Assembly (NCBI GenBank): GCA_030374765.1 | Contig: JARGXX010000002.1 | Coordinates: 186,001-250,000, forward strand | DNA length: 64,000 nucleotides | Direction of reading: 5' to 3' | DNA from: Agarophyton chilense | Lineage: Eukaryota > Rhodophyta > Florideophyceae > Gracilariales > Gracilariaceae | Shown: piece by piece, positions 1 through 12,013 of the stretch | Layout: each line of letters starts with the position of its first letter | How positions within the stretch are numbered: the stretch's first letter is position 1 | Translations under genes and position numbers: made by a program | Notes under the pieces: generated by a model | Databases searched by the model: none | Told to the model about the DNA's origin: nothing | The model's input: only the letters and a program-made list of their open reading frames with translations

Positions 1-1301
1 GGCGAAGAACCATCTCAAGTGTAGAAACGACTTGAGGTTAAGAACAGACCAAGCGGCTCAAGAATTGTCAAAAACGCAAGCGCGTTACAAACCTAATATG
101 GACGCCCGACGGCGAAGACAGTCGTCAGATATCCGGGTAGGAGGATACGCATTTGTTCGCGTGGAACGACTTGAAAAGCAGGATGGACCAAGTCACAAAT
201 TGCTACCCGTAGAATCCGGACCTTTCAAGGTAATGGAGCTCACCGATGACACGGTAGTTCTGAAGACAGGAAAGGAATTTGAACGATTTTCGCGCGATCG
301 TGTTTAAACTGCACCCGACAACTCTGAACCCCAGGAAACTGGGAAAGGAAGAGCTGTTTATCGGCAGGAATAGGAGCTACCCGTTGAATCAGACGATCCA
401 CCTGCCGTGGTACACGGCGCTGACACGGCTCGTGATCTCCCGCTGCGCGGCAGTACAGTGGCATTCCACGGCAATTCTCCGAAAAATCGGAATAAGCCCC
501 GTGGCAAGAGCCAGCACTCTGGTGCGACCACAATACCTGAAGATAGGAAAGATATTTTCAAATTTTGTCCAATTAGATGCGGTCTAGAAGCGGCTGCACA
601 CACGCCATTACCCATTCAAGTTGAATCTTCATGTAAAACAACACTCGCTGAGCGATCGCGCTTGGCAGCCGACGAAAGAGAAGAAGGCGAAGATGAGGCT
701 AAACCTCCATTATTGGTGGACGCACCTCCAACCGAACCTTCGGCGAAGAAGCCCAGTTTGGCTCAGGCCCCTAAGAAGGAAAGAAAGAACACGCAACCTG
801 TAGAAGAACGGGTAACCGCAGCCTGGAAGACTATGCAGTCAGAAGCCGAGAACGGCGCTACAGTGGCACAAAAAGCCCTCAGCTGCACGCACAGACTATG
901 CAGGTTCAACCTGAAGATAAAGGGAGTTCCAAAGCGCTCTCTCGGGAGGTTCAAGGAAACAAAAACGTTGTCATATCCCGTCAGGATTCAAGTCGTTCGT
1001 TGTCAGACGGTAGAAGCCAGTGAACTGGAACCTCACGCCATCCACCGAAACGTTGGGAAATGCCCAGAAACACGTCATGGATCGCATCATTGATCACGGC
1101 GAAGACGAAAACAACCACAGACTACTGTATCTTATCCGTTGGTACGGTTTTCATCCAGAAGTAGATACGTGGGAGCCTATAACTCATATCCCGCGCTCGC
1201 AAGATGTGCGTTATCATAGCCGCATTCGACTACCACTCTCTGCGGAGATCGACACCGCGATGATGGTATTTTTAGACGCCATTTCGTGGAGCGACTGCTA
1301 A
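1..1301 (+). pseudogene. Element A: 3' end of gypsy pol (integrase tail plus chromodomain), broken
   Basis: Remnant of a Ty3/gypsy polyprotein that enters the window from the left. The first 307 bases encode the integrase C-terminal region: a basic ARYK/DARRRR stretch followed by a GPY/F-like module (SGPFKVMEL, then the D-D-T-V-V core). It closely resembles the same region of elements B and C. A stop at 305-307 and frame changes break the proline- and charge-rich linker at about 310-1015. A chromodomain is then readable at about 1060-1245, with the aromatic residues expected of the fold (YLIRWYGF and DTWEP), followed by a short tail ending at 1301. Chromodomains at the end of integrase are typical of chromoviruses and may steer integration to marked chromatin. 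No active protein can be made from this copy as read. Confidence 0.85.
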
Positions 1302-1459
1302 TTCCCTTTCCCTTCGGAAGAAGGATGTGAAAGAAGAAGACGAGAAGACTCGAGAAGAAGGAGAAATATTTAGGGAAACGTGAAGTCACGGAAACAGAAG
1401 AATTTGGTGTATATTGTCGCCTCAAGGGTGTTGACGACATCTAAAATCGGTCACAGAAC

Positions 1460-1901
1460 TCACTCCCTGGTATGATGATTCAGCATGGCGGTAAGCTCAG
1501 CACGATAGCCTTGCGGTTGTGTTTCTGGGAAACCTGCGTTTAAAAAGAATTGTCTCAATGGTCCCGAAAACGGATCCCCGCATCGCTCGGTTGTTGGGAG
1601 AACCTATGATAGTATCCCATCCACGGATTGACACCCGATTTCGTAGCCGTTGGTGGAAAAGCAGCCGTAACAGGCGCATTACCGAATAGTTCAAGTCCAT
1701 CCTCGAAATTGAGTTCTGCATCAGCACCCGGAGCTTTTTTATACTCCTGATCTGCAAACTCGGAAGGTGTGGACTGGAACACATATCCAGTACGCTGATT
1801 TGAAGAGAACTGCCTAGGATTCGCACGAAGGTCACGAGCCTGATCGGACGTGATTATCTGGCTGGTCCAGAGATTGTAACATACAAAATACCCAGCATTA
1901 G
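1460..1901 (-). pseudogene. Element A: C-terminal part of the antisense ORF, cut by element B
   Basis: Minus-strand coding remnant convergent with pol of element A. It matches the C-terminal quarter of the antisense protein of B and C: the FVCYNLWTSQIIT block corresponds to FVWYDPWTRQLIT in B, followed by the acidic PGADAEL region and the QQPS motif. A frameshift near 1570 separates a final LRQFFLNAGFP block that ends at a TGA at 1460-1462. The upstream part of the same gene lies beyond element B, at 12686-14024. Joining across the ATTAG target site keeps the reading frame, so the gene was open at that point when B inserted. Function unknown. Confidence 0.8.
1897..1901. repeat. Target site duplication, left copy (ATTAG), of element B
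   Basis: The five bases ATTAG directly precede the TGTAGTAT terminus of the 5' LTR and recur directly after the 3' LTR at 12681-12685. Five-bp duplications are usual for Ty3/gypsy integration. Confidence 0.95.
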
Positions 1902-2567
1902 TGTAGTATTCTACTGTGTCGGGGAATCCGATGGGTTGGTTTTTGGCGAAGTCGCGGTTGGAACTCATAAGTGAGTGATGTCATCAAATTGTGATATGAA
2001 ACGGCACACCGCGTAGGATGCCAGGAGGCAGGGTACACTGTTGGAACACGTGCTATCACGAGTGGAGTGGCTTGCAACGGCGCATGTAGTGGCGATCCAC
2101 GTGGCTGGTTATACTACCCTTTGTAGCTAGATGTCCATTAGGGACCGTACCCATACAGTGGTTTGGCTAAGTGGCTGACCACTGGGTATTATTTATATAT
2201 TTATTTGGGCACTCACCCTGGCACACAGTATATAGTGTACCAGAGATGAGCGACGACTCCAAGTAAAGGAGACAACATGGGCACCCTGACTATTCGGTTC
2301 CTCGCTTAGGATTCCTTAACCGGAGATCCGGACGAGCTATAATAGATAGTCAGCCCCCAACCACTTCACGAGCCGTCTCGCATTTACGTTCCATCAACGT
2401 TTCACAGTTGCATTGTTCACCCTCGCTGGCGAGTAGTGGCCTTACACCCCACTTCCAGCTCGCTGGAGTTGTAGCTCTACCACCCCTTTTCCTTCGCCTC
2501 AAGGGACCCATCGGCAGTCCGAACGCTGTAGCAGGTGTCTGCTATCTCCGTTAGAGCGGATAATACA
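1902..2567 (+). repeat. 5' LTR of element B
   Basis: 666 bp, starting TGTAGTATTC and ending GATAATACA. It is the partner of 12014-12680 and a close relative of the LTRs at 52058-52724 and 58492-58853 (inverted), and more distantly of 14050-14706. A TATA-rich block lies at 2188-2206 and a second TATATA at 2229-2234. On the minus strand the LTR carries an upstream ATG (at 1968) opening a short ORF beginning MSSNRDFAKN that is kept in all B/C-type LTR copies. Confidence 0.95.
2188..2206. promoter_or_regulatory. TATA-rich core of the LTR, readable on both strands
   Basis: The block TATTATTTATATATTTATT contains TATA boxes on both strands and is unchanged in the B and C LTR copies. On the plus strand it precedes the sense (gag-pol) transcript. 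In the 3' LTR the same block, read on the minus strand, lies about 200 bp upstream of the antisense ORF. Promoter activity in either direction is inferred from sequence only. Confidence 0.45.
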
Positions 2568-2592
2568 AGTGGTCTGCCGACTTAGAACCACT
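2568..2592 (+). other. Leader hairpin / candidate primer-binding region of element B
   Basis: Directly after the 5' LTR, AGTGGT is followed 13 bases later by its inverted copy ACCACT. A primer-binding site normally starts TGG at this place, and TGGTCTGCC begins at 2570, but I could not match its complement to a normal tRNA 3' end. The hairpin may be chance or may relate to priming. Confidence 0.3.
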
Positions 2593-2782
2593 GTGGTCAG
2601 CTACACTGAACAATTCGTTCCTGGAACGCGAAATCGATATCGATACTTGGAAGAAGTGGAATCACTACAGTTATTGTTTATCGAACCACCTCGGGCAATT
2701 GCGGAATTCATCGTGGTTGAACACGTGGTCGAAAAGTCGAAGACACCATTTGGTTCGCACCTGGACTCAAGTTTGGTCTAGG

Positions 2783-4936
2783 ATGCCGAAGACCCGAAGC
2801 CAGTCGAGTACTGGTCGCCCCAGTCCTGCGGGATCACCCCCGAAACCGAGGCTCGCGTCATCTGTTGAAGCCGGAGAGCGGCTGTATCGTCAAGCGATGT
2901 CGCGCTCACGCTCGGTGAATGATGAACGAGATCTCTCGGATGTACCGGCCCCTGTGGCAGCGGCAGTCACGCCCACCGCGGAAGCCGTAGTTGACCCTGA
3001 GGTCGTCGGACCTCAAGAAGAGGATGATTTGCGCAGGGAAGTGCGTCGTCTCATGTCTGAGTCAAGCAATTCCCGTCTGCGCATGGTTGCGTTGGAATCG
3101 CAGATCGCTGCTCTTATCGCTGATGTCGAATAATTACGCAGTGCGCATCAAGCACTCGTTCGTCAAGACGATGGGAAGCAGGTCTCTGCATCAGTGAAAA
3201 CACTACGTGAAGATTTGAACCATCTACTGGAAAGGTACGGAAATACGCCCGATGCGCTACCCGGCTTAACCGTGGATGTAGAGGAAGTCCTCACCCGAGG
3301 TAACCTTCGTTTAGAAGGCCTGAAGGCGGACTTTTATGCGCAGACTGCTTCTAAACTAGTCGTGCTGGAAGAGGAAGGAGCTCCTTTGGAGGAAGCTCGT
3401 TCGAAGAAGTCGAAGTCACGACCTAAGAAGCGGAAGTCCGCACGTGATTCGAGTGATGAATCGTCAAGTACGGAGGGTTTCAGTTCCAGTACTGATGATT
3501 CTGATGATTCAGATACGTCAGATGACGACGACAGTGATGACGGTCATCGAAGGGCCCGATCTCGGAAGAAGAACACGTCTTGGTGGTTAATGAGAAAAAA
3601 AGACTCACCTTATAGAGGATTGAAGGTGCTCCCGTGCACGAATCCGCTTTATTGGAAGGTCCTGAATTACGGGGACTACCGTCTGAAGGTGAAGAGCAAG
3701 AAGCGCTGAGGACGCGTAACCGCGAAGGTGAAAGATAACATCAAACGATTGAAGATCAGCCTTAATGATTTAACATTTGACGGGAAAACCTCCATTCTCG
3801 TTATCGAGTTTCTCACTCGATTCGTTGCCGAAGCAGACACTCTAGAGATGAGTGAACCACAGGCATTTGTGTCTTTACCACACTTCCTGAAGGGTTTTGA
3901 TTTAGAGCAATATCGTTCCCTATGCGGATTATTGACAGCCGATGAAGGCGGCGTTACCTCACGGCCAGAGGCGGTGCAGTATTTGCTGCGCAGTTACGCC
4001 AGTTCAAACGCGATACGTCAGGCGATCCTGGACCTAAGGGATGTGACCCAAAAGCCTGAGGAGGGCGAAGCTGAGTACAGCTCAAGGCTTAACAAAGCTT
4101 CAGTCCGCTGTGGAAACGTCCACTCGACGGAGGACAAGATTACCTCGTACATCGACGGGCTGGACCCGAGCATCAAGTCGTTGGTAGCTTGATATCGAGA
4201 GAAGCATGGAAGAGTCTCCTTTTTGGAGTTAGTTCAGTTTTCGAAAGCTGAAGGAGACGCAGCCAGAGCGCGTGGTAGCCCCCGGCGTTCAGTGGCTTTT
4301 GGAACCTCAATGGGTAAGGAGAAGATCTCCGCCAGAGATAATCAGCGCAGCAAACTGCTACGTCCGGAATCTCCAGTTGACTCAAGAGATTCGTCGGTGG
4401 CAACCAAAGGGAATGACTCGCATGAGGAGGCGGTCCATTTAATGGAATATACGGACTCTTCTTTACCTACAGTGGATCTCCCACACTCGGAGTCTCAGGA
4501 CGAGGAAGCCCTAATGGCTATGTAGGGCCGTCGCCCTATGTACCGGCCCTACACGGTGCCACCACAAGGAGGTTTTAAGAACGGGAAACCCGGATGGGTG
4601 GATAATTGCACGGCATGCCGTTCACAATTTATGTTGACCAACCGTCGTGACGGTTTGATATGTTATTCATGTCATGGAAAACACCATTTGAGTGCAGAAT
4701 GCACGTTTCCTGCAAAGGATCTGAGTCGTATCATGACGAATTATGAAGCACTCTCAGAAGAGGAAAGGAGCCGCGTACTGGCGGGCATGTATTGGAAAGC
4801 CAAAAGTTGGTTTTCTCAGACACCAATGCGCCGGACGGACAAGCCGGTTGCTCAAAATGCTGAAGTGTTACAACCCGGAACCCCGGTAGGAAGAGGCGCC
4901 TTTAAGGCGAATAAGCCGGTGCAACCGGAAAACTAA
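2783..4936 (+). pseudogene. Element B gag (capsid/nucleocapsid), four in-frame stops
   Basis: One continuous reading frame apart from stops at 3131 (TAA), 3707 (TGA), 4190 (TGA) and 4523 (TAG). I chose the ATG at 2783 because the frame runs from there through all later gag parts. Order: serine/proline-rich basic N-terminus, a helical segment, a long acidic serine/aspartate stretch at about 3435-3545, a capsid-like helical region at about 3730-4190, a linker, and a nucleocapsid with a CX2C pair followed by the CCHC knuckle CYSCHGKHHLSAEC at about 4660-4700. The capsid-like part resembles gag of element D weakly (shared RCGNV motif). Gag would form the particle and bind element RNA. Non-functional as read. 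Confidence 0.85.
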
Positions 4937-4950
4937 GTGAGGGAGCCCCG

Positions 4951-7900
4951 AGGGGGTCGGCTCTAGTCGATCCCGTAGTGCTGACCAGAGAGAGCTCGCC
5001 TCCCTGCTCCCGAGATTGGAAGCCCAAGATTCTCTTGAGGCCTCCCAAATTTCTGCCGTACGGAATCAATGCGCCGGACGGAAAGCGAGTACAGTTTGAT
5101 AGTGAGTTACATTGTCCTTGGAGACGTTATACTTGTCCGTCAAAACGGGAAAGCTACCTCATGGTAGTGCCTAAAAGAAACTATAAGGTCTATGCCGACA
5201 TCGGCTCGGACAGGAATACTATCCTGGACACAGGTGCTGGTCCGAACTTTATACGGGAATCGTAGCTCTCTCCTGCTGCCTTAGAACGTATTCGATACGG
5301 TTCTTTACCGGATATCCGGGATGCCAACAAAAATGCTGTGAAGAAACTGGGAACAGTTCGACTCGTGGTGCGTTTGGGATGCTTTGTAGTCCTAGTCGAC
5401 TTCATCGTCTGTAAGACGTTAGCTGCACCAGTGGTACTGGGATGTGATTATTGCGACAAGTTTGTCGAAGCCATTCGCCCGCGAAGAAAACTAGTCGAAC
5501 CAGATGATGGATCAATGGTACCCATTGTTCGCAAGCCAATGCGTCGTTGCTCTGAAGCACCTCCACTTCCACCATCTATGAAATACGGGAAATCCAGAGG
5601 ACGTGTCTCACCGAGGATTCGAGTAGCGAAGAGTGCCATGCTAAAGGCGCAAACCCTAACTTGGGTTCAAGTAAGAACAGAACGACACGGACTCGTGGTA
5701 ATTCAACCGAATACTCGGATGTACGAATCCCGTGGATTGCTAGTCGCTGACGGCATTGTTCAGGTTGATCCTGGTAGCCCCTTTTGGATACTAGTGAGTA
5801 ACTTCACCGATAACGATTATCAGATACCGAATAATCAGGTTGTTGCAACAGCTTTGCCTCATCCCACAGTGGTGGTCCCTACTCTTATTTCTAATGCAGA
5901 AGTATAGGGATTAACCCATGTCGGTGACACAGACCAAGAACTGCAAACTCCATCTGGAGATCAATTGCAAACGGCAAAGGATCCAGAGAGCCTGGTCGAT
6001 CAGCTAGACTTAGCACATGTGTCGGAACACTACAGAACAAAGATCAGGTCTATGCTGAAGAAGTATACATCCATTTGGAGTGGAAAACTAGGAGAGATCT
6101 CCGCTACAGAACACCACATTGATTTGGTCCCAGGGTAACGACCCATCTCCCAACCACACTACAGAGCGGGACCGCGAACTTGCCAAATCGAGGAGAAGAA
6201 TGTCAGCAAAATTATGGAAGAAGGAGTAATCGAAGCAGCTCAATCTGCTTGGGCCTCACCAGTGGAGCTAGTTCCAAAACCTGATGGTTCTTTACGATTC
6301 TTTATCGATTATCGAAAACTGAACGCAGTTACAGTTCGAGATACATACCCGTCGCTTCGAATGGACGAATGTATTGACAGCTTAGGAGAAGTGAACGTGT
6401 TCACCACGTCGGACGCCAACTCTGGCTATTGGCAGGTGCCTGTAGCAGAAGAAGACAAAGATAAAACCGCATTTGCGTGTCACGATGGTCTCTACCGTTT
6501 CAAAAGGATGCCCTTTGGCCTAACAAATGCACTGGGTACTTTTCAGCGTACTCTAGACGTCTTGCTCTCAAGATACAAGTGGAAGACTTGTTTAGTCTAT
6601 TTGGACGATGTGATCATCTTTTCCCAGGATGTGGAAAGCCATTTACGGCATGTCGAGGAGATCCTCAAAGCACTACAGAGCGCAGGTATCACCTTGAAGT
6701 TCAAGAAATGCGAATGGTTCGCTGGCACCGTCCGGTACTTAGGACACGTGATCAAGCCGGGACAGCGTTCCATTCAAGAGACACAAACAGCGGCTCCCCG
6801 CGAAGTACAACCTCCGTCGATACAGAAGCAATTGCGTTCTTTCCTCGGCTTCTGCAACGTCTACCAACGATTCACGCCGCGATACTCGCATATAGCGGCA
6901 CCGCTCAACGCAAAGCTGCATAAAGGACCACCAGTACAGCTGGAACAATTCAGACAAGCTGAAGTGGAAGCGTTCGACACGCTGAAGACAAAGATTATTA
7001 CAGCCCCAGTCTTGGCGCTGCCCCTCCCCAACCTGCCATACTCAGTGGATACCGACTCTAGCGAGTACCAAGTAGGGTGTGCCCTTTTTTAAACACACCC
7101 CGATGGTGAACGAAAACCCATTGGATACTGGTCAAGATTGCTGAACGCAGCTGAGAAGAAGTATTCAGTTTCAGAAAAGGAATGACTTGCAGTCGTTTGG
7201 GCTCTAACCACATTGCGACCGTATCTCCAAGGAGAACGTTTTACCGTCAACACGGATCATTCGTCTCTACGATGGTTACTATCCATTACAGACCCGCCTG
7301 GTCGTCTCACACGATGGCGCTTACGCCTTTCTGAACGATTTCGAAGTGAAGTATAAGAAGGGATTGGCCAATGTCCAAGCTGACGCGCTATCGCGACTCA
7401 AAACACTGGGCGAAACCCAAGGCGAAATCGATGAAGAGATACCTTGCTTCTACATGGAGACCCATCCACCATCTTTTGAAGAAGAGGAACAAGAGACCCT
7501 TGATGATTATTCGGATGCAGACCCGTTCCTTTCATTAGCAGACACTGACCCTTCAGTTCAACTCGAGCGAATCTCGTGCACTGAGCTCCTCAATGAGCAG
7601 CACGCCGATACGTTTTGTGCGTCGATACGCTCTCGTCTTAACGGGGGGGAGGAGCTCCCCTTTTCACTCGATTCACGAGGAATACTGTTAAGACATGTCG
7701 AAAAGCATGATCAAATCGTGATTCCACACGTCTTGAAGAGTCGAGTACTCCATCTGGCACACTACAGCAGGCTGTCTGGTCATCCAGGAGGAACGAAGTT
7801 GTTCATGACTCTAAGAAGAGATTTTTACTGGCCTATTTTGGCAATGGAATGCCATGCTACAGTGAGGTTGTGTACAACATGTGCGAAGAATCGCGTGAAG

Positions 7901-9735
7901 CTTTACAGGAAGCGGAAACCGATGAAGTTATTCCAGGCGAAAGCGCCTTTACAATACGTCAGTATCGACATCCTAGGGGAATTGATTCGCTCAAGGCGAG
8001 GTTATCGCTACCTATTGGTAATCACCGACCGCTTCTCGAAGCTAGTGCGGACTGTGCCGCTGAAGCGTATAACTGCAACCGTAATCGCACAGGCGTTTAT
8101 CAAACACTGGGTATTTATATACGGACCACCAGAAGTTCTGTTATCAGATAATGGGAAGCAATTCGTTGCGAAGTTCTTTCAGAATGGTTGCCGCATTATG
8201 GGCATTCGAAACGTGTTTACCACGACCTATCATCCGCAATGCAACGTTCAGGTGGAGCGTTTCAACCGCACGCCGATAGCAGCACTACGACACTACATCG
8301 CGGACCACCCGAAAGAATGGGAAATGTTTACAGATACTCTGTGCTACGCGTACAATACCCAAGTGCATACCTCTACAAAGACGGCACCGTTCGACCTCGT
8401 GCTCTCACGTAACCCTCCGGCTTTATCGGTTGCGCTCGACGACGAGACAGAATTGGACGCGACGACCCCGGCTGAGTACCATCTAAAATGGAGGAATGAC
8501 CTGAAGGACAGAGTGGAAGAAGCCGCTAAAGAGTTATCGAAAACGCAAGCTCGCTATAAGCGAAACTATGACGCCAGAAGGCGAAGAGGAAATCCGGCAA
8601 TCCGAGTAGGAGGTCACATCTTCGTGCGAGTTGAAAGACCGGACAAACAGGAAGAATCTCGTCATAAGTTGTTGCCGATAGCGGCTGGACCCTTCAAAGT
8701 GGTGGACCTTGATGAAGACACAGTGGTCATCAAGACAGGTGAGGACGTTGAACGTGTATCGCGCGATCCCGTTGAAGTCGCACCGACCCGCAAGTGGAAG
8801 TCCAGGTATCTAGTAGAACTAAGGAGGCAAGTGCGACGGAACGTCAAGGCAAAAGCCCATGTGACTCTGGGGAGAGTGAACCGCCACCAATGGCTCGAGC
8901 GGAGGAGAAAGCTCCTGATCTCCCACCGCCGGCGGTTACGTACGCCAATCACGGACCACTTCCGAAATATCGGGATATGCCCCGTGGCACGCACACACCC
9001 GTACGTACAGAAATGGAACCTGAAAGCAGGAAAGATGTTTTGGAATTTGGCCCCAAGGACTTGGAAACGAGTGCACGCGAACACGCGCCGTTGCCGCTTC
9101 AGGCTGAACCGTCAGGTGAAGCGCCACTCGCTGTTCCGCCGATATCAGCTCCCATCTCTCGTGGGCAGGAAGAAGAAGAGGTATCGCCTCCTGTCGTGGT
9201 GCAAGCACCATCGTCCACCGAACAGCGGTCAGAATCGGATAAACCGAAGGAAGTTCATCCACGAATGGAATTGAGAAGTAGCAAGAAGTACGCTTCTATG
9301 GAACCTGGAAAACAGGATAGCACTTTTTCTGAGAAAGGTTCTCAAGGAATGAGTACACTGCACCTGCGGGCATAATGAAAGTTAGTCGACGAGCGAACGC
9401 TTAGCGACGCTGAGACTGCTAACACAGAGACGCTTGGGTCAGCCCTAAGGCATTTTAAACCTGTTAACAGGAGTCTCGCGCCAACAGCGAAAGCATTCGG
9501 AAATGCCCAGGAATATGTTATGGATCGCATATGTGAACATGGCGAGCATGAAGATACTAGAGAATTACTGTATCGAGTCCGTTGGTACGGTTTTCCTCCG
9601 GAAGTGGATACGTGGGAACTAATAGCTCATATCTCCCGTTCGCAACTCGTGCGATATCATCGACGCATGCGACTACCTCTCCTCAGGGAGATCGACTCCT
9701 CGACGGTCGGGCTCATGGGCACATCCCATTTCTAA
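4951..9735 (+). pseudogene. Element B pol: protease, RT, RNase H, integrase, chromodomain; broken
   Basis: Pol lies in frame -1 relative to gag. Domains in order: aspartic protease (ILDTGAGPNFI near 5225), reverse transcriptase (FFIDYRKLNAV, YWQVPV, YLDDVII near 6600), RNase H (VDTDSSEYQVG near 7050), integrase zinc module (H-H-C-C, ending LCTTC near 7880), DDE core (YVSIDILG near 7965, LLSDNGKQF near 8140), GPY/F module (AGPFKVVDL) and C-terminal chromodomain (YRVRWYGF, DTWE near 9570-9620). Breaks: stops at 5263, 5905, 6136, 7090, 7183 and 9373; a 2-base loss near 7335 and a 1-base loss near 8788, both judged against element C. These enzymes copy element RNA and insert the DNA. Inactive as read. 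Confidence 0.9.
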
Positions 9736-9848
9736 GTATGGGCTACAAAGATAGTAAAAACTCGAAAGGCGAGAAGAAAACAAGAAATCATGAAGAGGAA
9801 ACGTGAAGACACGCAAGCAAAGGACATTTACTGATTATCACCTAGGAC

Positions 9849-10050
9849 AAACTCGAGAAGCGAGAAGAAGAATTGAAGAACTCGAGAAGCGAGAAGAAGG
9901 ATTGAAGAACTCGAGAAGCGAGAAAGAAGGATTGAAGAACTCGAAAAGCAAGAAGAAGGATTGAAGAACTCGAGAAGCGAGAAGAAGAAGATAAGAACTC
10001 GAGAAGCGAGAAGAAGAAGATAAGAACTCGAGAAGCGAGAAGAGATGAAG
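9849..10050 (+). repeat. 29-bp purine-rich tandem repeat between the convergent ORFs of element B
   Basis: Seven units with consensus AACTCGAGAAGCGAGAAGAA followed by GGATTGAAG, the last unit shortened to 26 bp. Element C has four units at the same place (54680-54792); element A shows only a degenerate single stretch near 1340-1380. The repeat sits in the spacer between the end of pol and the end of the antisense ORF. Confidence 0.95.
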
Positions 10051-10153
10051 ACTAGAAGATAAGAAGGGAAAGTGAAGACACGAAGTCACCGGAGTTTTAT
10101 TGCTATCAAGATACCACCGCAAAGGTGTTGACCAGGAGTCTTTTCTGGGATCA

Positions 10154-11989
10154 TCAAAGAGACGTGCGAGCACGCAGGTTCGCAAGAAGCTCTGCGCGAT
10201 CACCCTCAACTTGGTCCACGGGAAAGCCCGCATCTAAGAGGAACTGCCTCAGCGGATCCAAGCCTGGATCTTCGACCGGCACTGCACTCGGTTGTTGGGT
10301 AAACCCGTGAAAGTACTCTTGAGAAACTCCGGCCGCTGCGGAATGATCGACGGAAGTCGCTACGCCTGCCAGCTCTGGATCGTCCTCGTAACCGAGTTCA
10401 GCCTCAGCTCCCGGCGCTTCCTCATAAGGTTCCTCTCCGTTCTCGGATGGAGTAGCATCGTACACGTATCCAGTAAGCTGGTTTGGTGGCATGTCACGCG
10501 GGTTCTCCCGAAGAAAGCGAACCTGCTCGGGGGTGATCAACTGGCGCGTCCAGGGGTCGTACCAAACGAAATCTCCAGCCCTTGCTGTTCGTCCAGGAGA
10601 ATGGTCGTGGTGTCTTGCACGAGTTCTGCGAGGGGATTGATCAGCTGGCACTCCAGACCAATCGACGCTGTCGATCAAATCCACAAGATGGAGGAAGTCG
10701 GCATGGTTCGCACGGGATCCCAGGACAAGGGACAGTTCGAGTTCTCTCGCATACTTTCGCGCTGTGGGCGACATGTACCAAACTCTAAAGGTATCATAAG
10801 CATCCCAGAGGAGGAAGACGGCCATCTTGGCGATAAACTCGGTATAAACCACCGTCCAATATCCCGAGAATGGGTCGTTAACCAACGCGGACCCGATGTA
10901 GGAGATCGCCGGTGGGAGCTCCACAGGGCAACCACGAGGACTCTCGATCGCCGCCCAATGCTCCGGAATACCGATGTAGCGCCCGAAGCGCGCGTTCCGC
11001 CGGATGCGGTCGATCTCGATCATTTGATACGGCACCAAATAGCCCAAACTTCATCGAGTACGACGTTCCCAACAGGGATAATCCCAATAGGGAATGTCAC
11101 GCTTTCGAAGGAAGCGGAACTCCGCACGGAGAAGAGGTTGCTGAAAGCAGAGAGCTGCATCACGCACACCGCGCACACCGCGCACACCGCGCCAACCGCT
11201 GACATCTACTTCAACGAGTGTCTCGATATACGAGTAACCTTCACCCTCGGTACGGGCTTTCCAGGTATCTAGTTCCCAGTCCTGCGGGAGGAGAACCGAA
11301 CTGATGAATCGGTGAAGACGCTGGTAAATCAGCTTGGTGAACCGCGTACGGGCTTCAGACGAGGTTTCCGTTGAATATCGCGCAATCGCGTTGTCTGGCA
11401 AAGCAATATGGCTCACCCAGTCGTCGCTATAAATCGCGTGTTCCAGAATACCGTCGGGGAACTACCCACCGTGTACATACTGTTGTATCAACGCGTCATC
11501 GCGGATAGCAACTGGATCAAACGAGGGCGCTTGCGAGAAAAGTTCAACGTTGTCGAGAGAATCTCGTCCATAGAAATCCGCAGGGTGCGGGGAGCTCCGC
11601 TGAGCACGACGAGAAGGAGCTCGAATTACACCCGCAGAGGCGACGTAAGCCGCATTCGGCATCGGAGCCACGGTTGGCTGAGGTGACGGTACTGACTGGA
11701 ATCCGGTGTACGGTGTGGGGAACGAACGGTATGGACCGAGTTAAGCAGTAGGCTGCGACGCATAACCAGCATTGTTGGACGGAGCCCCAGAAGGCACATC
11801 CTCAGAGGAGGGCTGAAACGGGTTGGACCCGGCGTTCGGATTCATCGCGAGAGATCGAGCCGAAGAGCGGTGAGGAACATAATGCTGTTGAGAACTGTAA
11901 CAGTTGGTCGGGCGGCGAGGAATTCGTGAGGACGATGAGTACCCGGAACACCGGTCCGACTGCGTATAAACGCTTCTTGCGTCCCCCAT
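10154..11989 (-). pseudogene. Element B antisense ORF, about 611 codons, unknown function
   Basis: Minus-strand gene lying wholly between pol and the 3' LTR, convergent with pol. The start ATG at 11989 sits in a strong ACCATGG context 25 bp inside the LTR. All parts lie in one frame, with stops at 11738, 11459 and 11048. Parts in order: a serine/proline-rich N-terminus of about 120 residues; a first block (NAAYV..AGVIRAPSRR, DDALIQQYV, ALPDNAIARYS, a helix with RLHRFIS); a second block (YLVPYQMIEIDRIRRNARFG, SGYWTVVYTEF, RVWYMSPTARKYAREL); a FVWYDPWTRQLITPE block; an acidic tail. I recognise no known domain, zinc finger, signal peptide or transmembrane segment. Copies exist in A, C and, diverged, in D, so it is a standing part of these elements. 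Additional ORFs, some antisense, are known in plant Tat-lineage elements, but I see no evidence of homology to them. Confidence 0.85.
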
Positions 11990-12003
11990 GGTTAGCGCTT
12001 AAC

Positions 12004-12011
12004 GAGGGGGG
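12004..12011 (+). promoter_or_regulatory. Polypurine tract of element B
   Basis: GAGGGGGG, two bases before the 3' LTR. It primes plus-strand DNA synthesis in LTR elements and fixes the element's orientation as plus, so the ORF at 10154-11989 is truly antisense. The same tract stands next to the 3' LTR of element C, inverted. Confidence 0.8.
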
Positions 12012-12013
12012 TA

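Noticed and set aside
1497-1968. 137-codon minus-strand ORF beginning MSSNRDFAKN as a gene
   Set aside because: It is a chance fusion: the first part is the minus strand of the element B LTR and the rest is the cut antisense ORF of element A.
10292-11272. 326-codon plus-strand ORF inside element B
   Set aside because: It is the opposite-strand shadow of the antisense gene. The minus frame, not this one, carries the blocks shared with element D.
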